Virus record (IMG/VR): IMGVR_UViG_3300009175_000013
Location: 1-64,000 of that record
Reading direction: 5' to 3' (one strand)
Origin: a virus
DNA: 64,000 nt
Made by a program: the position numbers and the translations under genes. Every line of letters begins with the position of its first letter. Within the stretch, counting starts at the first letter, position 1. The notes below the pieces were generated by a model. The model saw only the letters and a list, made by a program, of their open reading frames with translations, did not search any database and was not told the origin of the DNA. Below are positions 21,789-30,419 of the stretch, in pieces.

Positions 21789-24686
21789 CTATTGGTCTTT
21801 CTGGACCAATATATTATAAATCTCTGTGGCAGCTTTCTTCCGCACTTCCTTAGAGATGCTGTGCTCAATGATGAGCTTCTGCTCAGCACCCTTACGAAGG
21901 CCATCAACTTCATGGAAACTAAGCACATGCTGGTATGCCGAGTTGGTCACGCCATTACGTTTTTCGTCAAGTTTCTCGATGAATTCCCGAATCATCTTGC
22001 CGCGGCGCATCTTCCTCTGCTCCGAAATCAGCCGTTTGTAGTCGTGGTCTAGTCTTTCGCCTAGGCCACCTAGTCCACCAGCTCCGGCACCCGCGCCTGC
22101 GCCTCCGGCACCTGCTCCAGCTCCAGCTCCGGCTCCAGCTCCTAGGCCAGCCCCAGCACCACCAGCTGGCGGTTTGCCGAGACCCTTATCCATCCCGCCC
22201 TCTTTCTTATCCTTATCCCCAGCAATCTTCGGCAACTTATCAGCACCACCAGGAGGCGGCTTGGGTGCTCCACCCAATCCCCCGCCGCCACCGCCCAGCC
22301 CACCCTCTTCATCCTGTAGATCACCAGCTTCCGACATAATTGCAGATAGCTCATCGATCTCATCTGGGCTAAGATCCGAAAACCGCGTGACAATCCATTC
22401 CTTTGGGAACCATCCCAGTTCCTTCAGGTCACTCATCACTGCAGTACGGCTCTGCCAGGTTTCCATACGGTATAGCTCATCGATAGCGCTGGAAGCACTC
22501 ATCCCGATCTCAAACCCTTTGAGATCTTCAATGGTGAATCCCTTCATGGCCAGATGGCAGATAGCAACTTTGGTGAGGCCCATTGCGACTTCGCGCTGAA
22601 CCCATTGTACTGATTTGGCGAATTCGGCATCCGTGGAGGAAAGGGACTTGCCCTGCTCTTCACCCGCGCCCTCACCAATGCCCACTCGCTTAAAGGGGAT
22701 CTTGGTTGGTGCAACCATCTTCTTTTTGAAGTATTCGATGTCCTTGATTTGGTCAAGGTTCTCGGCCCCCTCGAGAGTGTCGATGCTCGGGGCAGTCCCA
22801 TCGGGACGAACCGGCAGGAAGAAATCATCTTCCTGGATGAGTGGGGAGAACCGCTCGTTGAACTGGCCAGTGCGGGGATCGTAGAATTTCTGCTGTTTGA
22901 ACATCCGGGCCACGGCCTGCATGAATTCTGGGATGTCTTTGGCAGCGATATTGCCCACTGGGATCTTGAAGATTCTTTTCTCAGGAGCCCTAGTGATACG
23001 GTAGATGAGGGCCGCATCTTCCATGAGCCGGAGTTGTTTGAAGGCTTTGCGTCCACCTTCCATAATCGCCCGACCATATGGGTGATAGATGTTGGCGTAG
23101 TCGGTCAGGCGGAGGTGCATGACCTGCCATGGGTGCATAAATTGGGGTTCTTCCATTACTTCATCTTGGTGGAAGAATCCTACTAGGTCACCGTGCTTGG
23201 TTTCAATGCGGGTGAAGTTGTACACGTTAACGAAACGAAGGGATGCCACTCCATCGCGATCACGCGTGGGGACGATCTCATATGGGGCGTCGCCATATTT
23301 GCACAGGTACCTGACCATGGGGCGGACGTAATTGTCGATGAGAAGCTGGCTAAAGAACAACTCTTCGAGGGCGTGCTTGACGGCGTGGGTTTTGGCCTTG
23401 ATTACGATGGTGTGCTTGCGTTCGGGATCTACTAAACTGGCTTCGTCACTATTGTGGACAATAATCCATGACGACTCAGTACCGGCTGCAAAGCAATTAT
23501 ATCCATCAACTTCGATATCATATACCTCAGTAGCGGATTCGCAGGGCGTAACCGAGATAACTTTGTGATTACCAACAGCGGCCATTCTAAAATCAACTAG
23601 ATTAGTATTATGCCTTTCAAACAGCCTAAGAATAACTCGCTGAGCACATCCCAGATTGTGTGCTATTTTGCGCACGCTACCCAGATCGCCACCATTATTA
23701 ATGTAATTTAATAAATCATCCCAGGTAACCACTGAATATTCGGCTGTCCTGCGGAAAGATTTACCACTTAGGTTCAATTGCATTCCGCGATTGCGGCAAT
23801 GTGGAGCCATTTTGCATCTATATTCTGAGTTTTGCCATTTCAATTTGGCCGCCTCAGAACACTTAATACGCTTTGATTCGCGGGCCTCACCAGTTAATTT
23901 ACCAAGACCTCTGTGCAACTCGGCATGGTCTGCCCACGTCATCAATTTGAAATTTTCTGGTGAATTATTATACTTATTTAAGTCACAATGGTGTATTACA
24001 CCCTTGCGCTCACCAAACAATTTCTCCCACACCCATTGGTGGGTGGCCTGCCACCTCTGATCTTCTAATTGAATAAATTCATATTCACGATTTACCAACC
24101 CATCATGCAATTTTGATAGGGGCGGCTTTCTGGTTTTATATAATGGAACGACTGATTCGCCAGCGCTTAACTTAGCCGCCTCGACCCAGCCATTTTTCTT
24201 AGTTAAAATTTTATGGTTAGGGGTGCATTTAATAGTCAATCCATCATCAAATAACACTTCAACCATTTTAGCATTGCGACCAGAAACATGGGGGTTCCTG
24301 GCTTTAGCTGGCACATACCGCCCATTTGTAACGTCATAGGCATACACCCAAAATTCGGCATCTATCCCTTTGCTAGCTAATTCTCTAATAGTTGGGTGTG
24401 TTCCATCAAGCAGTGGGATTATGGTATCACCATGCAAACAATATAGATCGAGGGCCAGGGACATTTCCCCGGTTTCATCCATTTGGTCGTAGTCTTTGTA
24501 CCGCTCCAGCCGGTTGATTTGGAGGTTGGTCTGGTTCAGGAGCATCTGCTGCTGGTTGAAGTTCAGCAGTTCATTGCCTGCCATGATGCGTAGCAGGTCA
24601 GATTGGTCCTGGAATAGACGCTCTTGCTGATAGATATTAGCTGAGCGTGCTAGGGATCTGATTCTATCAAATAAATGCCAGCTCAT
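21789..24686 (-). CDS. portal protein (T4 gp20-like) with an intein
   Basis: 965 residues as read; about 635 after intein removal. The N-terminal extein (residues 1-82) ends in SLALDLY, and the C-terminal extein starts SDEASLVDPE, together restoring the LDLYSDEA motif of T4 gp20-type portals. Further portal features: RKHTIVIKAKTHAVKHALEEL, then a long central domain with the DDFFLPVRPDG stretch. Residues about 830-880 are a Gly/Ala repeat (GAGAGAGAGAG), and the C-terminus is a charged coiled coil. The portal forms the 12-fold vertex for DNA entry and neck attachment. It ends in TAG. Confidence 0.93.
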   Translation of the reverse strand: MSWHLFDRIRSLARSANIYQQERLFQDQSDLLRIMAGNELLNFNQQQMLLNQTNLQINRLERYKDYDQMDETGEMSLALDLYCLHGDTIIPLLDGTHPTIRELASKGIDAEFWVYAYDVTNGRYVPAKARNPHVSGRNAKMVEVLFDDGLTIKCTPNHKILTKKNGWVEAAKLSAGESVVPLYKTRKPPLSKLHDGLVNREYEFIQLEDQRWQATHQWVWEKLFGERKGVIHHCDLNKYNNSPENFKLMTWADHAELHRGLGKLTGEARESKRIKCSEAAKLKWQNSEYRCKMAPHCRNRGMQLNLSGKSFRRTAEYSVVTWDDLLNYINNGGDLGSVRKIAHNLGCAQRVILRLFERHNTNLVDFRMAAVGNHKVISVTPCESATEVYDIEVDGYNCFAAGTESSWIIVHNSDEASLVDPERKHTIVIKAKTHAVKHALEELFFSQLLIDNYVRPMVRYLCKYGDAPYEIVPTRDRDGVASLRFVNVYNFTRIETKHGDLVGFFHQDEVMEEPQFMHPWQVMHLRLTDYANIYHPYGRAIMEGGRKAFKQLRLMEDAALIYRITRAPEKRIFKIPVGNIAAKDIPEFMQAVARMFKQQKFYDPRTGQFNERFSPLIQEDDFFLPVRPDGTAPSIDTLEGAENLDQIKDIEYFKKKMVAPTKIPFKRVGIGEGAGEEQGKSLSSTDAEFAKSVQWVQREVAMGLTKVAICHLAMKGFTIEDLKGFEIGMSASSAIDELYRMETWQSRTAVMSDLKELGWFPKEWIVTRFSDLSPDEIDELSAIMSEAGDLQDEEGGLGGGGGGLGGAPKPPPGGADKLPKIAGDKDKKEGGMDKGLGKPPAGGAGAGLGAGAGAGAGAGAGGAGAGAGAGGLGGLGERLDHDYKRLISEQRKMRRGKMIREFIEKLDEKRNGVTNSAYQHVLSFHEVDGLRKGAEQKLIIEHSISKEVRKKAATEIYNILVQKDQ
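23451..24440 (-). other. intein in the portal protein, with HNH homing endonuclease
   Basis: 330 residues (portal 83-412). Block A is CLHGDTIIPLLDG with Cys1. Block B is LTIKCTPNHKILT (TxxH type). Block F/G is ATEVYDIEVDGYNCFAAG then SSWIIVHN, with His-Asn at the end and Ser as the +1 residue. All splicing residues are present, so it should splice. Between them lies an HNH nuclease (GVIHHCDLNKYNNSPENFKL then MTWADHAELH, intein residues 148-176) and an HTH-like segment (LGSVRKIAHNLGCAQRVI). Insertion is inside a conserved portal motif. Confidence 0.9.
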
Positions 24687-24709
24687 TTATACTCCGGTCA
24701 CTCCGGCAT

Positions 24710-25360
24710 TTATGGTTGGTCTTCATTTATGTCCGATGCGGGAGCGTCGCGCAACAGACCGACCAGATCCATATTCTGGCCCTCGGTTTCAATATTTTTG
24801 ATGGCTGCAGCCATCTTGGCCATCGAATCAAGTAGTTTACTCGAGTTCATAGAAGTTGCCGCTCTGGTAGCTACCAGAGTGGTGATAGCCTCGATGTACA
24901 TCTGTTTGGTCTCAGCGGGAACGTCGATCCTACTAGTAAATAAATTTAGGTAGTAGTCGATCTTCGCTCGGTCATCCTTAAGATTGGACCAGATTGCCCC
25001 CTGGATACCAGAAAATTCAGCCGCGATTTTGTGCATTAGGGATGCGATCTGGTCGTTGGCTTTACCAGAGGCTAGTTGCTCAGCAGTGATTGGCGCAACT
25101 CTAATTTCTTGGGGAGTCTTGGCTTTGGCCAGTACTGGATCCTCTTTAACCTCCTTGGGCTCTTTCCCTTCCTCCTTTTTGTCGTCCTTCTTGACTAGGC
25201 TGGGGCGTTTGGATTTGGCTGGGGATCCGGATGGCGATGTGGTAGGGGCCTCGGGGGCTTCAAGTTCCTCTTCCTCTGGGCCTAGATTTGGGTCTGACTC
25301 GTCCAGGGCGGACAGCAGCTTCTCAAGGTCATCCTGGTCTTTGTCTGGGGTATCAGCCAT
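24710..25360 (-). CDS. hypothetical head-module protein
   Basis: 216 residues. The first 90 are acidic then Lys/Pro-rich and disordered (LGPEEEELEAPEAPTTSPSG), and the rest is helical (IASLMHKIAAEFSGIQGAIW). Located between terminase and portal, divergent from the terminase gene. It could be a terminase small subunit by position, but no motif confirms that. Confidence 0.55.
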   Translation of the reverse strand: MADTPDKDQDDLEKLLSALDESDPNLGPEEEELEAPEAPTTSPSGSPAKSKRPSLVKKDDKKEEGKEPKEVKEDPVLAKAKTPQEIRVAPITAEQLASGKANDQIASLMHKIAAEFSGIQGAIWSNLKDDRAKIDYYLNLFTSRIDVPAETKQMYIEAITTLVATRAATSMNSSKLLDSMAKMAAAIKNIETEGQNMDLVGLLRDAPASDINEDQP

Positions 25361-25387
25361 TCGTTACGACTCCTGCTTTAAATTTGA

Positions 25388-25402
25388 CCAAATATAATAT
25401 AG
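25388..25402 (+). promoter_or_regulatory. late-promoter-like element CAAATATAATATA in the terminase/head divergent region
   Basis: The plus strand reads CCAAATATAATATAG, 15 nt before ATG 25417, with GGGA between. Only 27 nt separate it from the divergent gene starting at 25360, so the region probably serves both directions. Confidence 0.55.
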
Positions 25403-25416
25403 TATTGGGAAATAGT

Positions 25417-27738
25417 ATGGCCAATCACGAAGAAATTGCGAAATTCATCGCGGACTGCCGACAATCTGCCACCTTCTTCATGGAAAACAGTTGCCGCATC
25501 AAGCATCCCCTTATTGGTATCATACCGTTCAAGCTTTTTGGATACCAAAGACAAAGTCTGTTCAGCCTCCGGAAAAACCGCTTCAACATCTTCAAGAAAT
25601 GCCGCCAGTGCCTCGCCGAAGGATCCCCTGTCCAAGCCCCCGGTGGAGACATCCCCATCGAGAACGTAAGAGCAGGCGATACAGTATTTACACTCAACCG
25701 AAAGTCAGAATCCATAGAGCTGGCCACCGTCGAGCAGCTCCATGATAACGGAGTCGCCCAATGCTATCAAATAACCATGGCCTCGCGCCGTAAAATCATC
25801 CTGACCATGGACCACCGCATTCTCACCTACGAAGGCATGAAAGAAGTCGCAGAGCTCCGCGTCGGAGACCACCTGGTAGAACTGAATGCACACACTACCA
25901 GCAGAATTGCAGAGATCGCGGCAGTGGGCCAACGCCGCGTCTATGATCTCACCATCCCACCCCACCATAATTATATCGTCAACGACCTAATCGTACACAA
26001 CTGCGGAATTTCCACCTTGACTGGGATATACGCCCTCTGGGTGGCAATGTTCTTTGGGAATAAAAAGATTCTGATCGTCTCGAAGCGTGACTTGGACGCC
26101 AAAAGCTTCCTCGATGACAACATCAAGCTGGTATACAACAACTTGCCGGCATGGATGCGGGAAATCTGGAAAACTCCTATCCTTAACGAGCATGAATTGG
26201 GATTCCAGAATGGTTCAATAATCCGCTCACTAACTTCCAGCCCGGACACCCTACGGTCCAACGCTTCATCATTGAATATCATCGACGAAGCTGCGTTCAT
26301 GCCCGACATGGAAACGATGTGGTCTGGCGGCTGGTCTACCCTCCAACACGGCGGATCGGCTGTAATCATCAGCACGCCCAATGGCCAGGGTAACTGGTAC
26401 TGGGATAAATGGACGGACGCCGAAGACAAGACCGGCATCTTTAACCCACTCCTCATCAACTGGTGGGATATGGACTGGGTCATTCAGTCCAAAGACCAGA
26501 TCAGCGGCAACACTATTCGGATCGCCCCAACCGATGGCATTAGAAAATGCACAACACCAGCCGAGCGCGATAAATGGGGTCCGTACTGGTCGCCCTGGCT
26601 CGAGAATGAGTATAAGGGTCTGCAGGCCAGAGGCGAAGCCCATCTCTTCAAACAAGAAATCCTCGGACAGTTCATTGGTGGCGGCGGCACCATTATCACT
26701 ACTATGGCTCTTGAGAACGTAGGTAAGACAGTCGAAGCCTCAGAGGACCCACAAACTGTAGCTGAACCAATTAGCTGGACCAATCAAGGCACAGGAACAA
26801 CCGAATATATTGATTTTTCTCCCAACGAGCCTCGTGAGGGCCTCTGGATCTGGAAAAAGCCAGATGCCGGAAAGCCCACCAAATATCATAATGGTAGAGT
26901 AATAGACCCAGGTGAGCCAGGCCATGCCTACGTAGCTGGGGTCGATACCGCCACCGGCGAGAACAACGACTACCACGCTATTGAAGTGTACGACACTTCG
27001 ACGATGGAACAAGTAGCTGAATACATGGGGCGTGTCCCCATTGCCCAATTCGCTAAGATGGTGGATTGGATAGGCAGATGGTACAACGATGCCTTAGTTA
27101 ATCCAGAACGCACTGGCGTAGGTGCAGCTCTCGTGCAAGAATTGCGCGGGATGCTCTACCCAAATCTGTGGCGGATGAAGCGGTCTCGATTGATTAGGCC
27201 AGGAGTACACAGCCCCACCGGTCCGGGCATCTCACTGGGACCCGAGGGATTTTCCACGACTCCAGCGAGCAAACCAGCTCTTAATAAGGCCCTGATCGAG
27301 TTCATCGGCGAGAAGGAGGATGAGGGGTATGCGATCAGAAGCCCACGGCTATACAAGCAACTACAGATTTATATTCGGCATAAGAATCGCCAGGGCATCG
27401 AAACCAAGCGGACTGGTGCTCAGACTGGAAGAGGCAACTTCGACGATTTGGTTATTGCCACTGCTCTCGCTTTTATCGCCGCGCCTGACGTGATCGATAT
27501 AAATCCGATTGGCTTGATCCCAACACACAGCAAGCAAGTTGGTACTTCACCGATTCCTACCAGGCCAGATATGAGTACGGTGACGGACCAGCGGGTGTTG
27601 ATGCCTTTAACCTATTCAAGTATTAGTCGGAATGCCCCCACCGTGGCCGAGCAGGTAGATGCCTTCGCTCGTCAACTGGTGGCTGGCCAGAGCCAGGTCC
27701 TCCCAGCTTCCCGCCAACCCAAAAAGTTCTATAGATAA
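25417..27738 (+). CDS. terminase large subunit (T4 gp17-like) with a mini-intein
   Basis: 774 residues as read; 643 after splicing. Exteins join to give FKKCRQ-CGISTLTG, a variant Walker A that the intein interrupts. Walker B is SLNIIDEAAF; the coupling motif is IISTPNGQG. The nuclease domain has AYVAGVDTATGENND (first acidic cluster), NPERTGVG (second) and NFDDLVIATALAFIA (third Asp). The protein is the ATP-driven DNA-packaging motor and headful nuclease. It is the only head gene on the plus strand. The start at ATG 25417 follows GGGA and a late-promoter-like box. Stop TAA, followed by a strong terminator. Confidence 0.95.
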   Translation: MANHEEIAKFIADCRQSATFFMENSCRIKHPLIGIIPFKLFGYQRQSLFSLRKNRFNIFKKCRQCLAEGSPVQAPGGDIPIENVRAGDTVFTLNRKSESIELATVEQLHDNGVAQCYQITMASRRKIILTMDHRILTYEGMKEVAELRVGDHLVELNAHTTSRIAEIAAVGQRRVYDLTIPPHHNYIVNDLIVHNCGISTLTGIYALWVAMFFGNKKILIVSKRDLDAKSFLDDNIKLVYNNLPAWMREIWKTPILNEHELGFQNGSIIRSLTSSPDTLRSNASSLNIIDEAAFMPDMETMWSGGWSTLQHGGSAVIISTPNGQGNWYWDKWTDAEDKTGIFNPLLINWWDMDWVIQSKDQISGNTIRIAPTDGIRKCTTPAERDKWGPYWSPWLENEYKGLQARGEAHLFKQEILGQFIGGGGTIITTMALENVGKTVEASEDPQTVAEPISWTNQGTGTTEYIDFSPNEPREGLWIWKKPDAGKPTKYHNGRVIDPGEPGHAYVAGVDTATGENNDYHAIEVYDTSTMEQVAEYMGRVPIAQFAKMVDWIGRWYNDALVNPERTGVGAALVQELRGMLYPNLWRMKRSRLIRPGVHSPTGPGISLGPEGFSTTPASKPALNKALIEFIGEKEDEGYAIRSPRLYKQLQIYIRHKNRQGIETKRTGAQTGRGNFDDLVIATALAFIAAPDVIDINPIGLIPTHSKQVGTSPIPTRPDMSTVTDQRVLMPLTYSSISRNAPTVAEQVDAFARQLVAGQSQVLPASRQPKKFYR
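25609..26001 (+). other. mini-intein in the terminase Walker A motif
   Basis: 131 residues (terminase 65-195). Block A is CLAEGSPVQAPGG, block B is RKIILTMDHRILTYEG, block F/G is RRVYDLTIPPHHNYIVNDLI then VHN. Cys1, the TxxH-type His, the terminal His-Asn and Cys+1 (CGIST) are all present, so it should be splicing-competent. There is no endonuclease domain; only the Hint fold remains. This is close to the smallest size known for contiguous inteins. Confidence 0.92.
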
Positions 27739-27739
27739 T

Positions 27740-27778
27740 TTAACGCCCCTATTGGCGACGCGCCTTTAGGGGCGTTAA
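27740..27778. terminator. bidirectional terminator
   Basis: A 12-bp perfect stem (TTAACGCCCCTA with TAGGGGCGTTAA) starts 2 nt after the terminase stop and ends 18 nt before the end of the convergent minus-strand gene. It serves both directions. Confidence 0.85.
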
Positions 27779-27796
27779 TGAAGTGGGTGGTCACGC

Positions 27797-29539
27797 TTAT
27801 TTAAAAGCGAACCAGTACCGCCCGCCACCGTGGATCGGGAAGCACCGCGAATACTTGTGCAAACCACCCTTGGCTTTCTCTTTGCCTTCGGTGATGGCCA
27901 GGCTCTCGTTCAGAGCCTCACAGAGTTCCAGGAAAGTGTCCTGGTCACCAAGGAATTCCACCGCGTTCGGCATCTTGGCCGCACGCAGGGCCGGTTTGAT
28001 CTTCAGTTTTTCTTCGGCCAGGGCCGCGACTTCATCTTCGAGTTTGGGTTCGGCTGCGGGAGCCGGAGTCGCCTCTTCCTTCACTGGCTTCCGCTTCGGC
28101 ATCTTGCCTTTGCATTTCTTATCGCACTCGGCAATCTCACCGACTGGCTTCATCACTGACTCGGTGGGATGTTCAGCCGCTTCTTCGGCGGGACTTTCCG
28201 CAGCTTCGTGAGCCGGACCTTCAGCAGCTTCCTGAGCGGGGGTCTCCCCACCTGGTGCTGGAGGAGTTGAAACTGGGGCTGCTGGGGGTACATCACCAGC
28301 CGAGGCTTCTACTGGGGGAACTGGAGGCCCCGCCCCACCAGGAGCCGCCCCAGGAACAGGAGGAACCGCACCTGCGCCGGCACCCTCCCCTGGCATGGCA
28401 CATCCTTCACAAGATCCAGTTTCAATAGTCTTGCCACAACTCGGGCACTTGACGATTTCGCCCTTGATGGCAGCTGGGAACATTTGCTGCTTGATATCGG
28501 GGAGATCGGCCATAGTGAGCGAGCCCTTAGTCGCACTTAGCGAGGCTAGCTTGGTGGCAATAGCGTCACAATCGCATCCACCACCGCCACCGCCGCCCAT
28601 TGGCGGTTCTTCGCCCAGTGGGGCATCGTCTACTGGCTCATCCTCTCCATCCTTGGGAGGGCCGTCGTCTTCCTTGTCTTCCTTGGGAGGACCGTCTTTC
28701 TTGTCTTTCTTGGGTGGGCCGTCCTTCTTGTCCTTCTTAGGAGGACCATCTTCTTTCTTATCCTTCTTGGGAGGGCCGTCCTCTTTCTTGTCTTTCTTGG
28801 GTGGCCCGTCTTCCTTCTTGTCCTTGGGACCGTCCTCTTTCTTGTCCTTGGGTGGGCCATCCTCTTTCTTGTCCTTCTTGGGTGGGCCGTCTTCCTTCTT
28901 GTCGTCCTTCTTGGGAGGGAACTCTTCCATGATCACGTTGCGTGTGCCTTCACGGCATTCGCGGACGTCTTCCTCGCTCACTTCAAGCTCATCGTCGCTA
29001 GGCATTTCGTCCTCGGATTTGCCTTCTGCGCCGCCCGCGCCTTCGCTCTCACCTTCACCGCCCATCGGAGGGAGATCGTCCTCTCCGGGTTCTTCTTCCA
29101 TTTCGCCTGGCTCACCCTCCCCGCCTGGCTCGACTGGGGCCTCGGTGCCAATGGGTGGCAACCCTGTGGGTTCCGGTGCACTACCTTGGCCATCTGCTAC
29201 CATACGCAGAATTTCGGCCAGGAGGTCACGGTCGATAGTGACAGTCTGTGCTGATACCGCAGCGGGCGCTGCACCAGGAGCAGGAGCCGGGGCCAATGGA
29301 TCAACCTTAGGAGCTGCCGGGCCAGCAACTGGAGCCGGGACTTCGGGAGGAGTGTCGATGGGAGCCTCAGCTGCAGGGACCGCAGACTGGGGGGCAGCTG
29401 GGGCACCGGTGCCATCTACTCCGGGAGTTGCCTCAACCTCGTCGTCGAATCCTGGAATACCACCGCCACCACCGGCCCCGGCAGGTAGCTCCTCTTCCAT
29501 TCCTTCGGCGATAATGCGGACATCATCCAGGCTTGCCAT
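27797..29539 (-). CDS. low-complexity acidic/lysine-rich protein with a zinc ribbon
   Basis: About 580 residues from ATG 29539 (spacing to GGAG favours this over the ATG at 29551). The N-terminal third is Ala/Pro/Gly/Glu-rich. Residues about 205-310 are an array of KKDKKEDGPP-type repeats. Next come GGGGGGCDCDAIATKLASL and a probable zinc ribbon (KCPSCG ... CEGC), another Pro/Ala linker, and a folded end (LKIKPALRAAKMPNAVEFLG). Mostly disordered. Its position between terminase and sigma factor and its late-type promoter suggest a virion or assembly protein. Not identified. Confidence 0.6.
   Translation of the reverse strand: MASLDDVRIIAEGMEEELPAGAGGGGGIPGFDDEVEATPGVDGTGAPAAPQSAVPAAEAPIDTPPEVPAPVAGPAAPKVDPLAPAPAPGAAPAAVSAQTVTIDRDLLAEILRMVADGQGSAPEPTGLPPIGTEAPVEPGGEGEPGEMEEEPGEDDLPPMGGEGESEGAGGAEGKSEDEMPSDDELEVSEEDVRECREGTRNVIMEEFPPKKDDKKEDGPPKKDKKEDGPPKDKKEDGPKDKKEDGPPKKDKKEDGPPKKDKKEDGPPKKDKKDGPPKKDKKDGPPKEDKEDDGPPKDGEDEPVDDAPLGEEPPMGGGGGGGCDCDAIATKLASLSATKGSLTMADLPDIKQQMFPAAIKGEIVKCPSCGKTIETGSCEGCAMPGEGAGAGAVPPVPGAAPGGAGPPVPPVEASAGDVPPAAPVSTPPAPGGETPAQEAAEGPAHEAAESPAEEAAEHPTESVMKPVGEIAECDKKCKGKMPKRKPVKEEATPAPAAEPKLEDEVAALAEEKLKIKPALRAAKMPNAVEFLGDQDTFLELCEALNESLAITEGKEKAKGGLHKYSRCFPIHGGGRYWFAFK
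28650..28915 (-). repeat. tandem degenerate repeats encoding KKDKKEDGPP units
   Basis: Around ten imperfect copies of a 27-30-bp unit (minus strand AAGAAGGACAAGAAAGAGG-like) encode Lys/Asp/Gly/Pro decapeptides. Unit length stays in frame, so copy number can vary without breaking the gene. Confidence 0.8.
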
Positions 29540-29540
29540 G

Positions 29541-30419
29541 TTAGTCTCCATATGCGATCTGAATTATATTTGCACGGTCGTTAGATAGAATTAGATGTCT
29601 ATCATCCATCCCCCTACGCTCAGCAAATACCTCACTCGGAGCACCGTCGTAACAGGCCTTATATACTATGCAGCCTGGTAACTGTACCCTTTCGATCCAC
29701 GCCACTCCGTCGCCCCAACCCTTCAGCTCCTCAAATAAAACGGCCACCTTATCAAACAAGGCCAGCTCGTTCTCCATCGTGGGAGCACACATCCCAGCGT
29801 ACCGCTCGATCAAGCGGCTCGCCCACACATTCTTAATCAACTCAGCAGCACGCGGGCATGACTCCACAATCTGCTTATAATCAGATACCGGATCATCCAA
29901 CTGCTCCGCCAGCAGCACTGCCTGCGTCGGATCATCTAATGACTTAATAACGTCGTCAGCTACGACGGCTTTAGCCCCATGTTTTTTGAATTTCGCTGCA
30001 TTCCTCTTGTTCTTCAATCCCTGCCGCCGCACTGACATCTTGCCCCTACCAGTTTTAGTTGGATCATTGTTTGCTGGTCTATGCGGGGTCTGGTCGAAAT
30101 TGCGTTCTGTGGGTTCTGGATTGGGCAGCCGAGTGTGGCGGTGGATTCTCTCCAGAGTGCTCTTGGCCGTGGCCTCCAGCATGTTCTGACCCGCTGGTCT
30201 AGGCCCATATTTTACATCCAGGATGCGGGGGGCGTTTTCATGGACGTAATCAACCATATGGCTTTTGGTGAGGTAGCAGACTTTGCCCTCGGTGGTGGAT
30301 ACGACGTAGGCTTTTCCATCCTCAGCAATCTCCGGCCCCTCCACGTCAGTTTTTTCGAGCTGCCCCAGCTTAGCTTTGAGGATACGATGGAAATCGTTGA
30401 CTTCACTCTTCCATGTCAT
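29541..30419 (-). CDS. hypothetical protein downstream of the sigma factor
   Basis: 292 residues from ATG 30419, overlapping the upstream stop by 17 bp. Contains a basic stretch (GRGKMSVRRQGLKNKRNAAKFKKHG, shown here only as residues about 135-160) between two folded parts. The C-terminal half is helical then beta (CIVYKACYDGAPSEVF). It could be a transcription co-factor given its linkage to the sigma factor, but no motif supports this. Confidence 0.6.
   Translation of the reverse strand: MTWKSEVNDFHRILKAKLGQLEKTDVEGPEIAEDGKAYVVSTTEGKVCYLTKSHMVDYVHENAPRILDVKYGPRPAGQNMLEATAKSTLERIHRHTRLPNPEPTERNFDQTPHRPANNDPTKTGRGKMSVRRQGLKNKRNAAKFKKHGAKAVVADDVIKSLDDPTQAVLLAEQLDDPVSDYKQIVESCPRAAELIKNVWASRLIERYAGMCAPTMENELALFDKVAVLFEELKGWGDGVAWIERVQLPGCIVYKACYDGAPSEVFAERRGMDDRHLILSNDRANIIQIAYGD
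29561..29575 (-). promoter_or_regulatory. late-promoter-like element GCAAATATAATTC
   Basis: The minus strand reads GTGCAAATATAATTC, 21 nt before ATG 29539 and followed by TGGAG. It lies within the 3' end of the preceding gene. Confidence 0.55.

Noticed and set aside
28395-29588. Ser/Pro-rich open frame on the plus strand
   Set aside because: It is the antisense shadow of the low-complexity KKDKKEDGPP gene.
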